Assembly: GCF_003024605.1 (NCBI RefSeq) | Contig: NZ_PYJQ01000001.1 | Span: forward strand, 219,001 to 283,000 | Source: Rhizobium sp. JAB6 | Lineage (GTDB): Bacteria; Pseudomonadota; Alphaproteobacteria; Rhizobiales; Rhizobiaceae | Direction of reading: 5' to 3' | DNA length: 64,000 bases | Position numbers and translations under genes: made by a program | Shown: positions 51,981 to 63,017 of the stretch, one piece after another | Position numbering within the stretch: position 1 is the stretch's first letter | How the letters are laid out: every line of letters starts with the position of its first letter | The notes under the pieces: generated by a model | Seen by the model: the letters and a program-made list of their open reading frames with translations, nothing else | What the model was told of the DNA's origin: nothing | Database searches by the model: none

Positions 51981-54068
51981 TCATTCGACAAAGACCCGCA
52001 CGCTTGCCGCGCGTCCGGCCGCGTCGATGACGGTCAGCGTCGAATAGCCGGCACCATCGGGTGTCCACTGGTTGGTGCGGCGGCGCGACATGTCGGGCAG
52101 CGGCTTGCCGTTGGCGAGCCAGCGGAACGGCGCCCTGCCACCCTGCAGCTTCAGCGCCAGCGGCATGATCTGGTCGTTGCCACTGCTGGCGCCGAGATCG
52201 ACGCGCGCGCCTTCCGGCGGATAGACGATCTGCGGCGCCGGTTCGCGGCTGGAGGCGGCCAGCAGCCCAGCGGCGGTCACGGAAAAGCGCCGTTGGCTGA
52301 TCGGCAGTTCGGTCGGCGCGATGCGCACGGCTCCCATAGGAGCGGCAGGGAAGGGGGTTATGGCAACGCCGGATTTCGCGAAGGCCTCGAACAGGATGGG
52401 GGCGGCGGAAACATAGCCCGCCAGCCCCGGCACGGCGCCATTGTCCGGACGACCGACCCAGACGCCGAGCACATGCGCACCGTCATAGCCGATCGACCAG
52501 GCATCGCGGTTGCCGTAGCTGGTGCCGGTCTTGTAGGCGATGCCGAGCTGCTTGCTGCCGCGCGGCGCGATGATGTCGGAGAGAATATCGGTAATGTTCC
52601 ACGCCGCGATCGGCTCCATCAACGGCACGCCGTCGATCGGCCCCGGCTCGTCCTGTACGCCGTCGCCGATCCGCATCGCCTTGCCGCGATTGGCAAGGCC
52701 GGCATAGAGCTGCACGAGGTCCTTCAGCGTCACGCCGACCCCCCCGAGGCCGATGGCAAGGCCGGGCGCTTCGTTCGGCGGCAGCTTCGGCTTCACCTCG
52801 GCACGGCGGAAACGCACCAGCAGCCGCGTGGGACCGACGGCATCGAGCAGCCGCACGGCCGGCACGTTGAGCGACAGCTGCAGCGCCTGACGCACGCTGA
52901 CATCGCCTTGGTAGCTCATGTCGAAATTTCGGGGGCGGTAGCCGTAGAAATCGGCGGGGCGATCCTCGATGATCGTTTCCTGCGCCACATAGCCGTGCTC
53001 GAAGGCAAGGCCGTAGATGAAGGGCTTCAGCGTCGAGCCGGGCGAGCGCAGCGCGCGGGTCATGTCGACCCAGCCGGCGCGCGAGGAATCGAAATAATTG
53101 GCCGAGCCGACTTCGCCGATGATCTCGCCGGTCTTGGCGTCAGCCATGATCATGGCGACCGACACTTTCGGCCCAAGCCGCTTTGCCGCCGCATCCGCAA
53201 CGGCTTCGAGGCCCTGCTGTACATCGCGCCGCAGCGTCGTCTTGTGCTTGATGATGCCGGGCTGTTTGCGCAGCGTCAGTTCGGCGAGATGCGCGGCATA
53301 GGCTGGCAACTGCCGGCGCTGGGCCGGAATGGGGGAAAGCGAGGCCCATTCCGCTTCACCTTCGCCGATAACAGCTGCTACGGCGGCGCGCTCAAGCACG
53401 CGATGGCGGGCAGCCTGGGCTGCCGCGAGATTGCGGTCCGGCCGGCGTTTTTCCGGCAGCTGCGGCAGCGCCACGAGCAGGCCCGCCTGCGCGACCGTCA
53501 AGTGCCGCGGCTCCTTGCCAAAATAGGCAAGGCTCGCCGCGCGCACGCCTTCTAGATTGCCGCCATAGGGCGCATGGGTCAGGTAAAGGTCGAGGATCTG
53601 TTCCTTGGTCAGTCGCCGCTCGATCTGGATGGCACGGACGACCTGCAGGAGCTTCGCCGTCATCGACCGCTCGCTGCGCGGCTCGATCAGGCGCGCCACC
53701 TGCATGGAGAGCGTCGAGCCGCCGGAGACGATGCGGCCATGGGTGAGGAGCTGCAGGAAGGCACGGCCGATCGCTATCGGATCGACGCCGTGGTGGTCGT
53801 AGAAGCGCCGGTCCTCATAGGCGACCAGCATGCGCAGAAATTGCGGATCGACATCGGCAACGCCGGTCTTCAGCCGCCACCGGCCCTCTGGCATGGCGAA
53901 GGCGCGCAGGAGATCGCCATTGGCGTCGAGCACCTCGGCCGAGACCACGCGCGCATTATCCAGCGGCGGCGGATAGGCGCGGTCCGCGGCTTCCAGGCCG
54001 AAGACCAGAGCCACCGCCGTTAATACGGTGGCTCCAATGCCGACCGCAATTTTCCACCGCGCCTTCAT
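51981..54068 (-). CDS. pbpC: Penicillin-binding protein 1C
   Basis: Bifunctional class A penicillin-binding protein of 695 residues. After an N-terminal membrane anchor (about 8-28), the GT51 glycosyltransferase domain shows EDRRFYDHHGVDP, GGSTLSMQVARL and EQILDLYLTHAPYGGN. The transpeptidase domain carries SxxK as S345-T-L-K348, SLN in LSLNVPAVR, and KTGTSYGNRDAW. A C-terminal BiPBP domain (about 600-695) is usual in PBP1C. It begins 9 bases after the alpha-2-macroglobulin gene; this pair is conserved and thought to repair peptidoglycan while trapping invading proteases. Confidence 0.95.
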   Translation of the reverse strand: MKARWKIAVGIGATVLTAVALVFGLEAADRAYPPPLDNARVVSAEVLDANGDLLRAFAMPEGRWRLKTGVADVDPQFLRMLVAYEDRRFYDHHGVDPIAIGRAFLQLLTHGRIVSGGSTLSMQVARLIEPRSERSMTAKLLQVVRAIQIERRLTKEQILDLYLTHAPYGGNLEGVRAASLAYFGKEPRHLTVAQAGLLVALPQLPEKRRPDRNLAAAQAARHRVLERAAVAAVIGEGEAEWASLSPIPAQRRQLPAYAAHLAELTLRKQPGIIKHKTTLRRDVQQGLEAVADAAAKRLGPKVSVAMIMADAKTGEIIGEVGSANYFDSSRAGWVDMTRALRSPGSTLKPFIYGLAFEHGYVAQETIIEDRPADFYGYRPRNFDMSYQGDVSVRQALQLSLNVPAVRLLDAVGPTRLLVRFRRAEVKPKLPPNEAPGLAIGLGGVGVTLKDLVQLYAGLANRGKAMRIGDGVQDEPGPIDGVPLMEPIAAWNITDILSDIIAPRGSKQLGIAYKTGTSYGNRDAWSIGYDGAHVLGVWVGRPDNGAVPGLAGYVSAAPILFEAFAKSGVAITPFPAAPMGAVRIAPTELPISQRRFSVTAAGLLAASSREPAPQIVYPPEGARVDLGASSGNDQIMPLALKLQGGRAPFRWLANGKPLPDMSRRRTNQWTPDGAGYSTLTVIDAAGRAASVRVFVE

Positions 54069-54077
54069 GGCTGCTTC

Positions 54078-57000
54078 TTACTGCTGGGCGCCCAGCACCT
54101 CCATGCGGCCCATCGCCGTGCGGGCCGAAAACTGCGGACGATACATGTCCTCGACGCTTGCGGCCGGATGATCGTAGACGCCGGGGGTAACCGCGCGCAC
54201 GACATAGGCGAAGGTCATATCGCGGTCTGCTCCGGAGCCCTGATCGAAGGCAGCCACGAAGCGGTCGTTTCGGAATTCGACATGAGCAGGCTGAATTTCG
54301 CTGAGCCAGTCGAAGTTCGAAAGCTGGGCGCTGTTGACGATGCTCGGATTGTCGATCTCGAAGCCTGCCGGCAAAAGATCGGTCACGAGGATGCGCTGCG
54401 GCCAGTCATTGTCCTCGGTCACATGCAGGACGACCACGTAACGTTCGTTCTGCTGTGCCTGGCTGACATTCGCCTCTTCGCCGTCGAGCGTGTAGTATTT
54501 GCGCTCGATCTTGAAGCCGTTGCCGCCGGCCGGCAGCTGTGCGACCGGAGCCGCGACCGTGGTCACGGCAGCTGACAGCGGCTGGCGCGTCGTGTTGGTC
54601 ACCGTCAGCGGATGGCCCATCAGGGCATCGCCCGACATCTGCGCCATATAGGTGCCGCTGTGGGCGGCACCGTTGACATCGAGCGTCAGGCCGTCATCGC
54701 CGTTCTGCAAAGCGCGGGCAGCGAGCAGCATCCAGGTCTGCTCCTGGGTGCTGGTATATTTCCGGCTCTGCCAATCCTTGGCGACGACGCTTGCGAGATC
54801 CGGAATGATCGGCGGCACCGGACGGCTTTCGGCGGCCAGCGCCAGCACGGCGGCACCGTCGCGCAGCGACGAGCCGTAATCCGAGCGGACGAAGCTGACC
54901 TTGGTCACCGCCGCCTTCTGCGACATCTGCAGCGAATCCAGGAAGATATTGCGCGAGCGCTGAGCATCCCCATAGAGCGCCAGAGCCGCAGCCAGATGCG
55001 CCTTGGAGAGCGGCGTCGGGAAGTCGTTCAGCATTGTGTCCGCATAGTAGCGCAGATCGCTGATCGAGGCCTTCTTGTTGCGTGCCAGCACATAAAGCGC
55101 ATAGGCGATCTCGTTGCCATTATCCTTGACATTGGTGTTGGCGCTGAGCGCATTCTGGAGGTTTTCGAGCCCCTGCACCATCGCCTGATCCGGCACGTTG
55201 TACTTCTGCTCGCGGGCGCGGGTCAGGAAATCCATCACGTATGCATCAAGCCAGAGATCGCCGGAGCCCGGCCCCCAGAGGCCGAAGCTGCCCGTCGAAG
55301 ACTGGTAGGACAGTTCGCGATAGATCGAGTCCTGCACGCGCTTCTGGATTTCGGCATCGTCGGCAAGGCCGTTCTTGATGGCCATGTCGCTGAAGTAGAG
55401 CAGCGGCATCGCGCTGCTCGCCGTCTGTTCCGCGCAGCCATAGGGATAGCGGCTGAGGCTCATCAAGAGCGCCGGCACGTCGAAAGCGCTGGAACGGCTG
55501 ACATTGACGCTGACCGAGGCGCCGGGCAGCACGCTGTCGGCGAGAAGGTCGGCATTAACGGTCAGGCCCTTGCCGGGGGCAAGCGCGATGACACGCCGTT
55601 CGGTGACCGGCAGTTGCGATGGGCGCACCGGGATATCGACCGATTGATCGAGTGACATGCCCGACGCATTCGAGAGCTTGATCGAAACCGTACCGTCGCC
55701 CGGCTGTCCGCCGGTCAGCGGCAGCGTGATGTTGTACTTGCCGCCGGTCTGCAGGTTAATCTTCTGCTGCGCGGCGCTCGCATCCACGGTCACCGCGCTG
55801 TTGCCCGTCACGGCGAGCGTGTACTCGCCCGCGGGCGCATCGGTGTTGGCGACGTCGAGACGCAGGTTCGCCTTGTCTCCGGGAGCCAGGAATTTCGGCA
55901 GGCTTGCGGTGACGACAACCGGATCGCGGATGATCACATCCTGCGTTGCGTGGCCGACGCCAGCCTTCGACCAGGCAACCGCCATGAGCCGCGCAGTGCC
56001 GTTGAACTGCGGAATGTCGAAGCTGACATTGGCCTTGCCGCTGGCATCGAGCTTGATGGGGCCGGAGAAGAACGCGATCAGCTTTTCCTTCGGCGGGCTT
56101 GCCTGCAGGGCCGCCTGTCCGCCGTCGCCGCCGGTGCGCAGCTTGCCGGTCGCGCCGAGCGAGCCGTCGATGAGGCGACCGTAGATATCGCGGATTTCGA
56201 GGCCGAGCTGGCGCTGGCCGTAATACCAGTCATCCGGTGCCGGCGGCTGGTAGCGCGTGAGATTGAGGATGCCGACATCGACGGCCGCGATCGTGACATA
56301 GGCGTCCTCATTGGCGCCGGCGCCGGCGACCTGCAGGGCGATATTCAGCGGCTGGCGCGGCAGCGTCTTCTGCGGCGCGTCGATCTTGATCTGCAACTTG
56401 CGCTCGCCGGGGTCGACCGGTGCCCACTTGATGCCGATGGCGCGCATGGGCATGCGGCTTTCCTGGGCGTCACCAGGGCGGAAAAGGGTAGCCGTCAGAT
56501 AGGTGCCGGCACCCCAGTCCGCCGTTACGGGAACGTCAACTTCGCCGCCCGTCGCGCCGATATCGGCATTGGTAACCGAGATCAGCGTTTCCGAGCCTGC
56601 CGTCACCATGAGCTGGCCGGCATAGCGCGAGGTGACCTTCAGCTTGGCCGTATCGCCGACATGGTAACTTTCCTTGTCGAGTGCGATCTCGAGCGCGTCA
56701 GGCGTTTCCGTCGAGGTGGAGGCGACATACCAGCCGGCATTGAATTCGACGCTCGATTCCGGACCGTTCGCATCGGCGGTAGAGACTTCGAGACGGTAGC
56801 GGCCCCAGGTGACCGGCATGGAAATCGCCGCGCCGTCTGTCGTGGCGTTGACCGTGCCGACCGCCACCTGCTTGGTGGACATGATCGGCTCGAACTTCCA
56901 GCTGCTGCCGTCGCGATACCATTGATAATTGCGCTCGACGCTGAGCAGCTTCCAGGTCAGGCCCTGCATGGCCTGTTTCTGGCCATTGGCGTCGACCACG

Positions 57001-59600
57001 ATGACATGGAAGTTGCCGACGGAATTCTCGCCGAGATCGCCGTCGAATTCCGGCTTGATGCCGATGCGCGGACCGTCCGCCTTGACGGGCAGGGTCAGCG
57101 AGCGCTCGACGGCGCGGCCGCCGGCTTCCTGCATACGCACCGTGATATTGGCGTTCAGGAGCTGCGTGGTCGACGGCGTGTCGTTGATCGTGACATTGAA
57201 GGTGGTCTTGCCGTTTTCGTCGAGCGCCTGAAGGTCTTCGAGCGGCACCTGCGTGCTTTCCGCCTTGCTGTCGCCGCTGCTGCTGTCGTCGTCGTCATTG
57301 TTTGCGTTCGCCTTGCCAGCACCCTCGTCGGCGAGGCCGAACTGATAGCCCTTGAAGGCATCGCTCTGGCGCGTCGGCTTCAGCGTCACTTCGCCTTCGA
57401 GGTTGAGGCCGGCAGCCGGCGCGCCATAGAGATAGCGTCCATCGACATTAACAGGCGTCGGCTGGCCGACTTCTATTTCCTTGGCGTCGCTCTTCAGGTC
57501 GAATTCGATGCGATCCGGCACGAAGTCGTCGACGAGGAAGGTCTGCGAGCCGATGGAGGCGCCCTTCGGGTCTGTATAGATGTTCATCGTCCAGGTGCCG
57601 CGCATCGAGGTCTGCTGCAGCGGCAGGTCGACGTTGTAGCCGCCGAGCTTGCCGCCATCGGTGACGATGCGGCGATCCTCGACGCCATCCGGGCGCAGGA
57701 AGACGAAGGTGAGGGGCAGGTTTTCGACCGCCGTCGAGCTGACGTCACGGGCAAGTGCCGAGGCATGCACCGTCTCGCCGGCGCGGTAGATGCCACGCTC
57801 GGTCCAGGTCAAGAGGTCGATCGCGCCAGGTGCGGTTCTACCCGCAACGCCGCGGTCGGAAAGATCGAAGCCGGCGCGCGTCATGTCGAGGAAGACATAA
57901 TCCTGATCGCCGTTCTGAGCCGTGATGACGGCCGGCGTCATGCCCGCCGTGCCGCGCATCAGGCCGGCGCTGAAGACGGCGCGGCCATTGTCGTCGGTCT
58001 TGGCTGTACCGAGAATTTCATTGTTCTTGGCAAGCAGCTGCAGCTGGACGCCGGCAATCGGTTTGGCGCTGCCGAGCGAGCGGGCGAAGACATTCAGTCC
58101 GTCGGTGCCGGCATAGGTGGTGACCCCGATATCGGAAACGACGAACCATTGTGTCGCCTGCGGGTCCCACTCGTGCCCGCCGCTGTCGGGCGCGACCGCC
58201 GTCAGCACATAGACGCCGGGCTTGCGCTTCGGCAGGACCTCATCGACCGGGAAGCTGGTCGCGACTTCCTTGTTGAGTTCCTGCTTGATCTCGATGGAGC
58301 CCTGCCAGACCAGCTCGCCATTGGTGTCCTGGATGGTCTGGGCGCTGTAGCTGTCCACCTGCGTCAGGAACTGCGAATTGTTCAGAAGCTGCGCAATATT
58401 GCGGTCGCCGATGCGGTAGAGTTTGAGATTGGCCGTGTTGGCGTTGACCGAAACGATCGGGATGCCGCGACGCGCGGTCGAGGGCAGCACGAAATTGTCG
58501 CCGGTGAAACGCAGCGAGGCGGCGCGATCCTTGACGTAGATGTCGACATTGACCTGCGAGGCAAGATTTTCATCCACCGAAGAGGGCAGGCCGGCGCGCA
58601 GCGAAATGCGGTAGTGCTGGCCGAATTCCAGGCCTTCGACGCAGATCTGGTTATCCTTGGCATCGACACCCTTCGGCGCGGCGCCGTTGACGGTGACGAA
58701 GGGCGTGTAGTCGACGCCGCTCTTTACCAGCTTTTCGGAAAACTGCACGCAGGCGCGCGGCGACGCATTGTCGTTGTCGAGCGTATTGCCTGTCACGCGG
58801 AAGCCCTGGCGGGCCAGAAGATCGTTGTAGGCTGCCTGCACCGCGGCCGAGCTGACCAGATTGAGACTCGCCTTGTAGGCGCTGAGCGCGGGACGATAGT
58901 TCTGCGCATTCTTCAGTGCCTCGGCGAGAACCGCCAGCGCATCGGCGCGGCTGCTCGTCGTGCGGGTCAGCTGATAGCCGTTGAGCGCGGCATAGGCGGC
59001 CCGCGTGGCGACAGACGTGTCGTTCGTGATCGTATTGGCGGCGCGCGCCATCTCGATCCACAGGTCGCCATTGTCGGGGCTGAGCGAGAGCGCACCCTGG
59101 AAGGCGTTGAGGGCATCGTTGACATTGCCCGAAGTCAGCTCGATGCGGCCGAGGGCAATCAGGCTTTCGACGCCCTGGCCCTTCAGCTCGTTACCGAGCG
59201 TCAGCGTGTTCTTGGCATCGCGCGCGCTCTGGACGAAATTGTCGGAAAGGAAGGAAAGGGCAGGGGCAGCGCCGATATCCGGCTCGCTGGTGGCCGCCGT
59301 CTCGACGATCTTGCCCGCGATCGCGCCGGGGAAACTGTTGAGCTGATTGAAGTCCGACTTCATGAAGCACCACTTCACCTTGGGATTGTAGGTGAAGGCC
59401 TTGCAGGACTTGTCGCCAATGCAGGAGGCGGAGCACTGATCCAGCGTCACATTCTGCTCTGTGCGCAGATCGAAGCCGAAGTAATCGCCATCCTTCGTGG
59501 TGACCACCTGGCGCTTGACCTCAGCCGCGAGCGAGGGGCTTAGAGAGGTGAAAGTGGCGAGAAGAAATGCAGAGAAGCCGATAAACGCGCGCCTAGACAT
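54078..59600 (-). CDS. Bacterial alpha-2-macroglobulin with N-terminal PAN/Apple and TPR-like regions
   Basis: Giant periplasmic protease trap of 1840 residues from MSRRAFIGFSAF (GGGGAGG upstream). The signal resembles a twin-arginine type (SRRAFIGF) but may be Sec; there is no lipobox Cys, unlike E. coli YfhM. After it a PAN/Apple-like module (about 25-90, DQCSASCIGDKSCKAFTYN) and TPR-like helices (ALGRIELTSGNVNDALNAFQ) precede the macroglobulin domains. An acidic, low-complexity stretch (NNDDDDSSSGDSKAE) occurs near 770. The thioester motif is CAEQ at 1389-1392, in PYGCAEQTASSAMP, so it can link covalently to proteases. It is 9 bases ahead of pbpC. Confidence 0.93.
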   Translation of the reverse strand: MSRRAFIGFSAFLLATFTSLSPSLAAEVKRQVVTTKDGDYFGFDLRTEQNVTLDQCSASCIGDKSCKAFTYNPKVKWCFMKSDFNQLNSFPGAIAGKIVETAATSEPDIGAAPALSFLSDNFVQSARDAKNTLTLGNELKGQGVESLIALGRIELTSGNVNDALNAFQGALSLSPDNGDLWIEMARAANTITNDTSVATRAAYAALNGYQLTRTTSSRADALAVLAEALKNAQNYRPALSAYKASLNLVSSAAVQAAYNDLLARQGFRVTGNTLDNDNASPRACVQFSEKLVKSGVDYTPFVTVNGAAPKGVDAKDNQICVEGLEFGQHYRISLRAGLPSSVDENLASQVNVDIYVKDRAASLRFTGDNFVLPSTARRGIPIVSVNANTANLKLYRIGDRNIAQLLNNSQFLTQVDSYSAQTIQDTNGELVWQGSIEIKQELNKEVATSFPVDEVLPKRKPGVYVLTAVAPDSGGHEWDPQATQWFVVSDIGVTTYAGTDGLNVFARSLGSAKPIAGVQLQLLAKNNEILGTAKTDDNGRAVFSAGLMRGTAGMTPAVITAQNGDQDYVFLDMTRAGFDLSDRGVAGRTAPGAIDLLTWTERGIYRAGETVHASALARDVSSTAVENLPLTFVFLRPDGVEDRRIVTDGGKLGGYNVDLPLQQTSMRGTWTMNIYTDPKGASIGSQTFLVDDFVPDRIEFDLKSDAKEIEVGQPTPVNVDGRYLYGAPAAGLNLEGEVTLKPTRQSDAFKGYQFGLADEGAGKANANNDDDDSSSGDSKAESTQVPLEDLQALDENGKTTFNVTINDTPSTTQLLNANITVRMQEAGGRAVERSLTLPVKADGPRIGIKPEFDGDLGENSVGNFHVIVVDANGQKQAMQGLTWKLLSVERNYQWYRDGSSWKFEPIMSTKQVAVGTVNATTDGAAISMPVTWGRYRLEVSTADANGPESSVEFNAGWYVASTSTETPDALEIALDKESYHVGDTAKLKVTSRYAGQLMVTAGSETLISVTNADIGATGGEVDVPVTADWGAGTYLTATLFRPGDAQESRMPMRAIGIKWAPVDPGERKLQIKIDAPQKTLPRQPLNIALQVAGAGANEDAYVTIAAVDVGILNLTRYQPPAPDDWYYGQRQLGLEIRDIYGRLIDGSLGATGKLRTGGDGGQAALQASPPKEKLIAFFSGPIKLDASGKANVSFDIPQFNGTARLMAVAWSKAGVGHATQDVIIRDPVVVTASLPKFLAPGDKANLRLDVANTDAPAGEYTLAVTGNSAVTVDASAAQQKINLQTGGKYNITLPLTGGQPGDGTVSIKLSNASGMSLDQSVDIPVRPSQLPVTERRVIALAPGKGLTVNADLLADSVLPGASVSVNVSRSSAFDVPALLMSLSRYPYGCAEQTASSAMPLLYFSDMAIKNGLADDAEIQKRVQDSIYRELSYQSSTGSFGLWGPGSGDLWLDAYVMDFLTRAREQKYNVPDQAMVQGLENLQNALSANTNVKDNGNEIAYALYVLARNKKASISDLRYYADTMLNDFPTPLSKAHLAAALALYGDAQRSRNIFLDSLQMSQKAAVTKVSFVRSDYGSSLRDGAAVLALAAESRPVPPIIPDLASVVAKDWQSRKYTSTQEQTWMLLAARALQNGDDGLTLDVNGAAHSGTYMAQMSGDALMGHPLTVTNTTRQPLSAAVTTVAAPVAQLPAGGNGFKIERKYYTLDGEEANVSQAQQNERYVVVLHVTEDNDWPQRILVTDLLPAGFEIDNPSIVNSAQLSNFDWLSEIQPAHVEFRNDRFVAAFDQGSGADRDMTFAYVVRAVTPGVYDHPAASVEDMYRPQFSARTAMGRMEVLGAQQ

Positions 59601-59797
59601 AAGTCCTCCCCACGCTGCCCGTTTTGATGGCGGCAATCTTCAAATTTCGGGCGAGTTTGTCAACCGAGCGTCGAGCTGTTGTCTAGGCTTCACGTTAATG
59701 ACGATTCGCCTAGGCTCTTGAAAGAGGCTGTAATTCAGGCATTTCGCATGTTCACCCAAGCTTCAGCCGGGCTTCATTTTTTTTTCAGTCTCAAAAT

Positions 59798-59822
59798 GAC
59801 ACCGGCTTTGTTGGCCGGTGTC
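59798..59822 (-). terminator. Terminator-like hairpin after aldo/keto reductase
   Basis: GACACCGGC and GCCGGTGTC form a perfect 9-base stem with a 7-base loop. On the minus strand it lies 31 bases past the stop at 59853 and is followed by ATTTTGAGAC and, further on, a run of T then A bases. It probably ends the reductase transcript. Confidence 0.65.
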
Positions 59823-59852
59823 TCTGTCTGAGCCGCACGGGAAGCCCGTTTG

Positions 59853-60848
<996 letters not shown>

Positions 60849-60976
60849 GATCTATTCCTTTTGAGCTTATGGAAGCGGCGGCGGTCATTTCCGCTGCCGA
60901 CATGCTCAAATTAGGGTTCCGGACAATGAATGAAAATCGGTGCAAATCCTTACAGGTTGTTCTATAATTTAGATCA

Positions 60977-61870
60977 ATGAACAGAACACAGCTCTCTCAG
61001 CTTGCGGTATTCGCTGCCGTCGCCGCCCATCGAAGCTTCCGCGCCGCCGGCAAGGAATTGTCGATCGCGCCGTCGGCCGTCAGCCATGCCGTCTCCAGCC
61101 TGGAGGAAAGCCTAGGCGTGCGCCTGCTTGCCCGCACCACGCGCAGCGTGCTCCCGACGGAGGAGGGGCAGGCGCTATTGCAACGGCTGGCGCCCGCCCT
61201 GGAGGAAATCGATATCGCGCTGGAGGATACGCTTGCGACCCGTGGTCGCCCGGCGGGAACGCTGCGCATCACCGCGCCTCGTTTTGCCTCCGATCTGCTG
61301 ATGGCGCCCCGCATCGGCGATTTCCTCAATACCTATCCCGATATCACGCTCGAAATCGCCAACGAGGACGGCTTCAGCAATATCGTCAAGGAAGGCTACG
61401 ATGCGGGCATCCGGCTGGCGGAGAGCATCGAAGGCGACATGATCGCGGTGAAGATCTCGCCGGATATACGCACCGTCATTGCCGGCTCTCCGGCCTATTT
61501 CGAAAAGCATCCGAAGCCTCTGCATCCGCGCGATCTCGTCCATCATCGCTGCATCAAGCGGCGGTTCAGCGATGGCTCGATCTATCGCTGGGAATTCGAG
61601 AAGGATGGCCGCGAGCTGGTCGTTGCCGTCGATGGGCCCCTGATCGTGATCGAGGATCGGCTCGGCGTTTTAGCCGCCCTCAATGGCGCCGGCCTTGCCT
61701 ATCTCTTCGACATTCGCGTGCAGCAGGAATTGGCCGAGGGCAAGCTCATCCGCGTGCTGGAGGATTGGTGTCCGCCCTATCCCGGCTTCTGTATCTATTA
61801 TCCAAGCCGCCGCCAGATGCGCCCGGCGCTCAGAGCCTTCATCGATTTCTTTAAATATGCCGGACCCTGA
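60977..61870 (+). CDS. LysR-family regulator (divergent from aldo/keto reductase)
   Basis: Regulator of 297 residues. The winged HTH lies at about 4-62 (AVFAAVAAHRSFRAAGKELSIAPSAVSHAVSSLEE) and the effector domain from about 90 (GTLRITAPRFASDLLMAPRIGDFL). This subgroup (DsdC/GcvA-like with a GxxRxxxS pattern) often governs the divergent reductase. The short intergenic region fits the LysR habit of controlling the neighbour. Effector unknown. Confidence 0.93.
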   Translation: MNRTQLSQLAVFAAVAAHRSFRAAGKELSIAPSAVSHAVSSLEESLGVRLLARTTRSVLPTEEGQALLQRLAPALEEIDIALEDTLATRGRPAGTLRITAPRFASDLLMAPRIGDFLNTYPDITLEIANEDGFSNIVKEGYDAGIRLAESIEGDMIAVKISPDIRTVIAGSPAYFEKHPKPLHPRDLVHHRCIKRRFSDGSIYRWEFEKDGRELVVAVDGPLIVIEDRLGVLAALNGAGLAYLFDIRVQQELAEGKLIRVLEDWCPPYPGFCIYYPSRRQMRPALRAFIDFFKYAGP

Positions 61871-61953
61871 CATAGCTGCTGACAGAAATCGGGTGGCGGT
61901 GATGCGATAAGTCGTCTCGACTGATCGAATGGTTTCAGAAAGGGATAGCAGCG

Positions 61954-62571
61954 ATGAGAAAACCGGGATCGATGAAGGGGCTTGAGGATCTCGGCCGCGT
62001 CAGGCTTTCGAGGAACTTCTTTTTTCGCGATTTCCTGCATTCGGAAATATCGGATTTCTATCGCATTCCCAATATTCCGGAGGATCCCGATCTGGCGATC
62101 GAGACGGGCCGCAGGCTCTGCGAGGAATTGCTGGAGCCGCTGGAAGCGACCTTTGGCCGGCTGCATATCCGCTCAGGTTATCGCTCACCCGAGGTCAACG
62201 CCTTCGGTAACAGGAACGGACTGAATTGCTCGACCAATCCGCACACTGCCGCGCATCACATCTGGGATATGCGCGATCTCGACGGCTGCATGGGGGCTGC
62301 AGTCTGTATCGTCGTGCCATGGCTGATCGATCGTCACCGCCATGAGGGCGACTGGCAGAAGCTCGCCTGGTGGATCCACGATCATCTGCCCTATGCCTCG
62401 CTCTGCTTCTTCCCGAAGCTCTGGGCCTTCAACATCCAATGGCACGAGCGGCCGATGCGGACCATCCAGAGCTATGTCAGCCCGCGCGGCATGCTGACGA
62501 AGCCCGGCATGGCGAACTGGGACGGTGATCATGCAGCCCATTATGAGGGCTTTCCCAAGCTCAAAAGCTGA
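61954..62571 (+). CDS. Peptidase M15-like protein (205 aa)
   Basis: Protein of 205 residues with traces of the M15A zinc-peptidase fold. LHIRSGYRSPEVNAFGNRNG and then AHHIWDMRDLDG correspond to the SGYRSP-xVN and the HxxxxxxD zinc segments of Lys-Asp/D-Ala carboxypeptidases; the third ligand usually lies near a C-terminal His, here possibly in FNIQWHERPMR. No signal peptide is present, which is unusual for a peptidoglycan enzyme. AGGGATAG precedes the ATG. Its last 11 bases overlap the end of the GNAT gene on the other strand. Function is tentative. Confidence 0.7.
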   Translation: MRKPGSMKGLEDLGRVRLSRNFFFRDFLHSEISDFYRIPNIPEDPDLAIETGRRLCEELLEPLEATFGRLHIRSGYRSPEVNAFGNRNGLNCSTNPHTAAHHIWDMRDLDGCMGAAVCIVVPWLIDRHRHEGDWQKLAWWIHDHLPYASLCFFPKLWAFNIQWHERPMRTIQSYVSPRGMLTKPGMANWDGDHAAHYEGFPKLKS

Positions 62572-63004
62572 TGCGATAGCGAATATGCCCGTCGCTTTCG
62601 ACATAGGTGTCGTAGAGCTTGCGGGCGGTCGCGTTGCCTTCTTCCGTATGCCAGCAAAGACGAGCCCAGCCGTTCTTCTTGCAAAGGGCAACGAGGTCGT
62701 CGAGCAGCGCCCGACCGACGCCGCGGCCGCGAGCGCTTTCATCGACGAACAGGTCTTCCAGATAGCAGTCGGGCGCGCGCACCCATGTGCCCTCATGCGT
62801 GAGGCTGAGGGTAAAGCCCTTCACCTCGCCATCGACCTCAGCGACGCGCATGAAGATCGCCGACGCCGGATCGAAGACGCGGCGCCATGTCGCATCGGTA
62901 ATGTCGGGCGCGACGGTGACGCCATAGAAGGCGAGATAGCCGTTCCATAGCGCGCGCCAGCGCGCTTCATCTTCGGGTCTGGCGTCTCGGATCGTCACGG
63001 TCAT
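62561..63004 (-). CDS. GNAT-family N-acetyltransferase
   Basis: Acetyltransferase of 147 residues from MTVTIRDARPEDEARW (AGAGG upstream). Motif A is YLEDLFVDESARGRGVGRALLDDL (about 80-103) with the acetyl-CoA loop RGRGVG; the C-terminal part GWARLCWHTEEGNATARKLYDT is typical. It begins 13 bases after the aldo/keto reductase at 63018 on the same strand, so they form a unit. A longer frame to 63217 overlaps the reductase and is not favoured. The acceptor is unknown. Confidence 0.92.
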   Translation of the reverse strand: MTVTIRDARPEDEARWRALWNGYLAFYGVTVAPDITDATWRRVFDPASAIFMRVAEVDGEVKGFTLSLTHEGTWVRAPDCYLEDLFVDESARGRGVGRALLDDLVALCKKNGWARLCWHTEEGNATARKLYDTYVESDGHIRYRISF

Positions 63005-63017
63005 TGGATTGCCTCTT

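Noticed and set aside
55950-59543. 1197-codon open frame antisense to the alpha-2-macroglobulin gene
   Set aside because: It mirrors the opposite gene's codon pattern, has no domain, is low in aromatic residues and has no ribosome site. High-GC genes often leave such open antisense frames.
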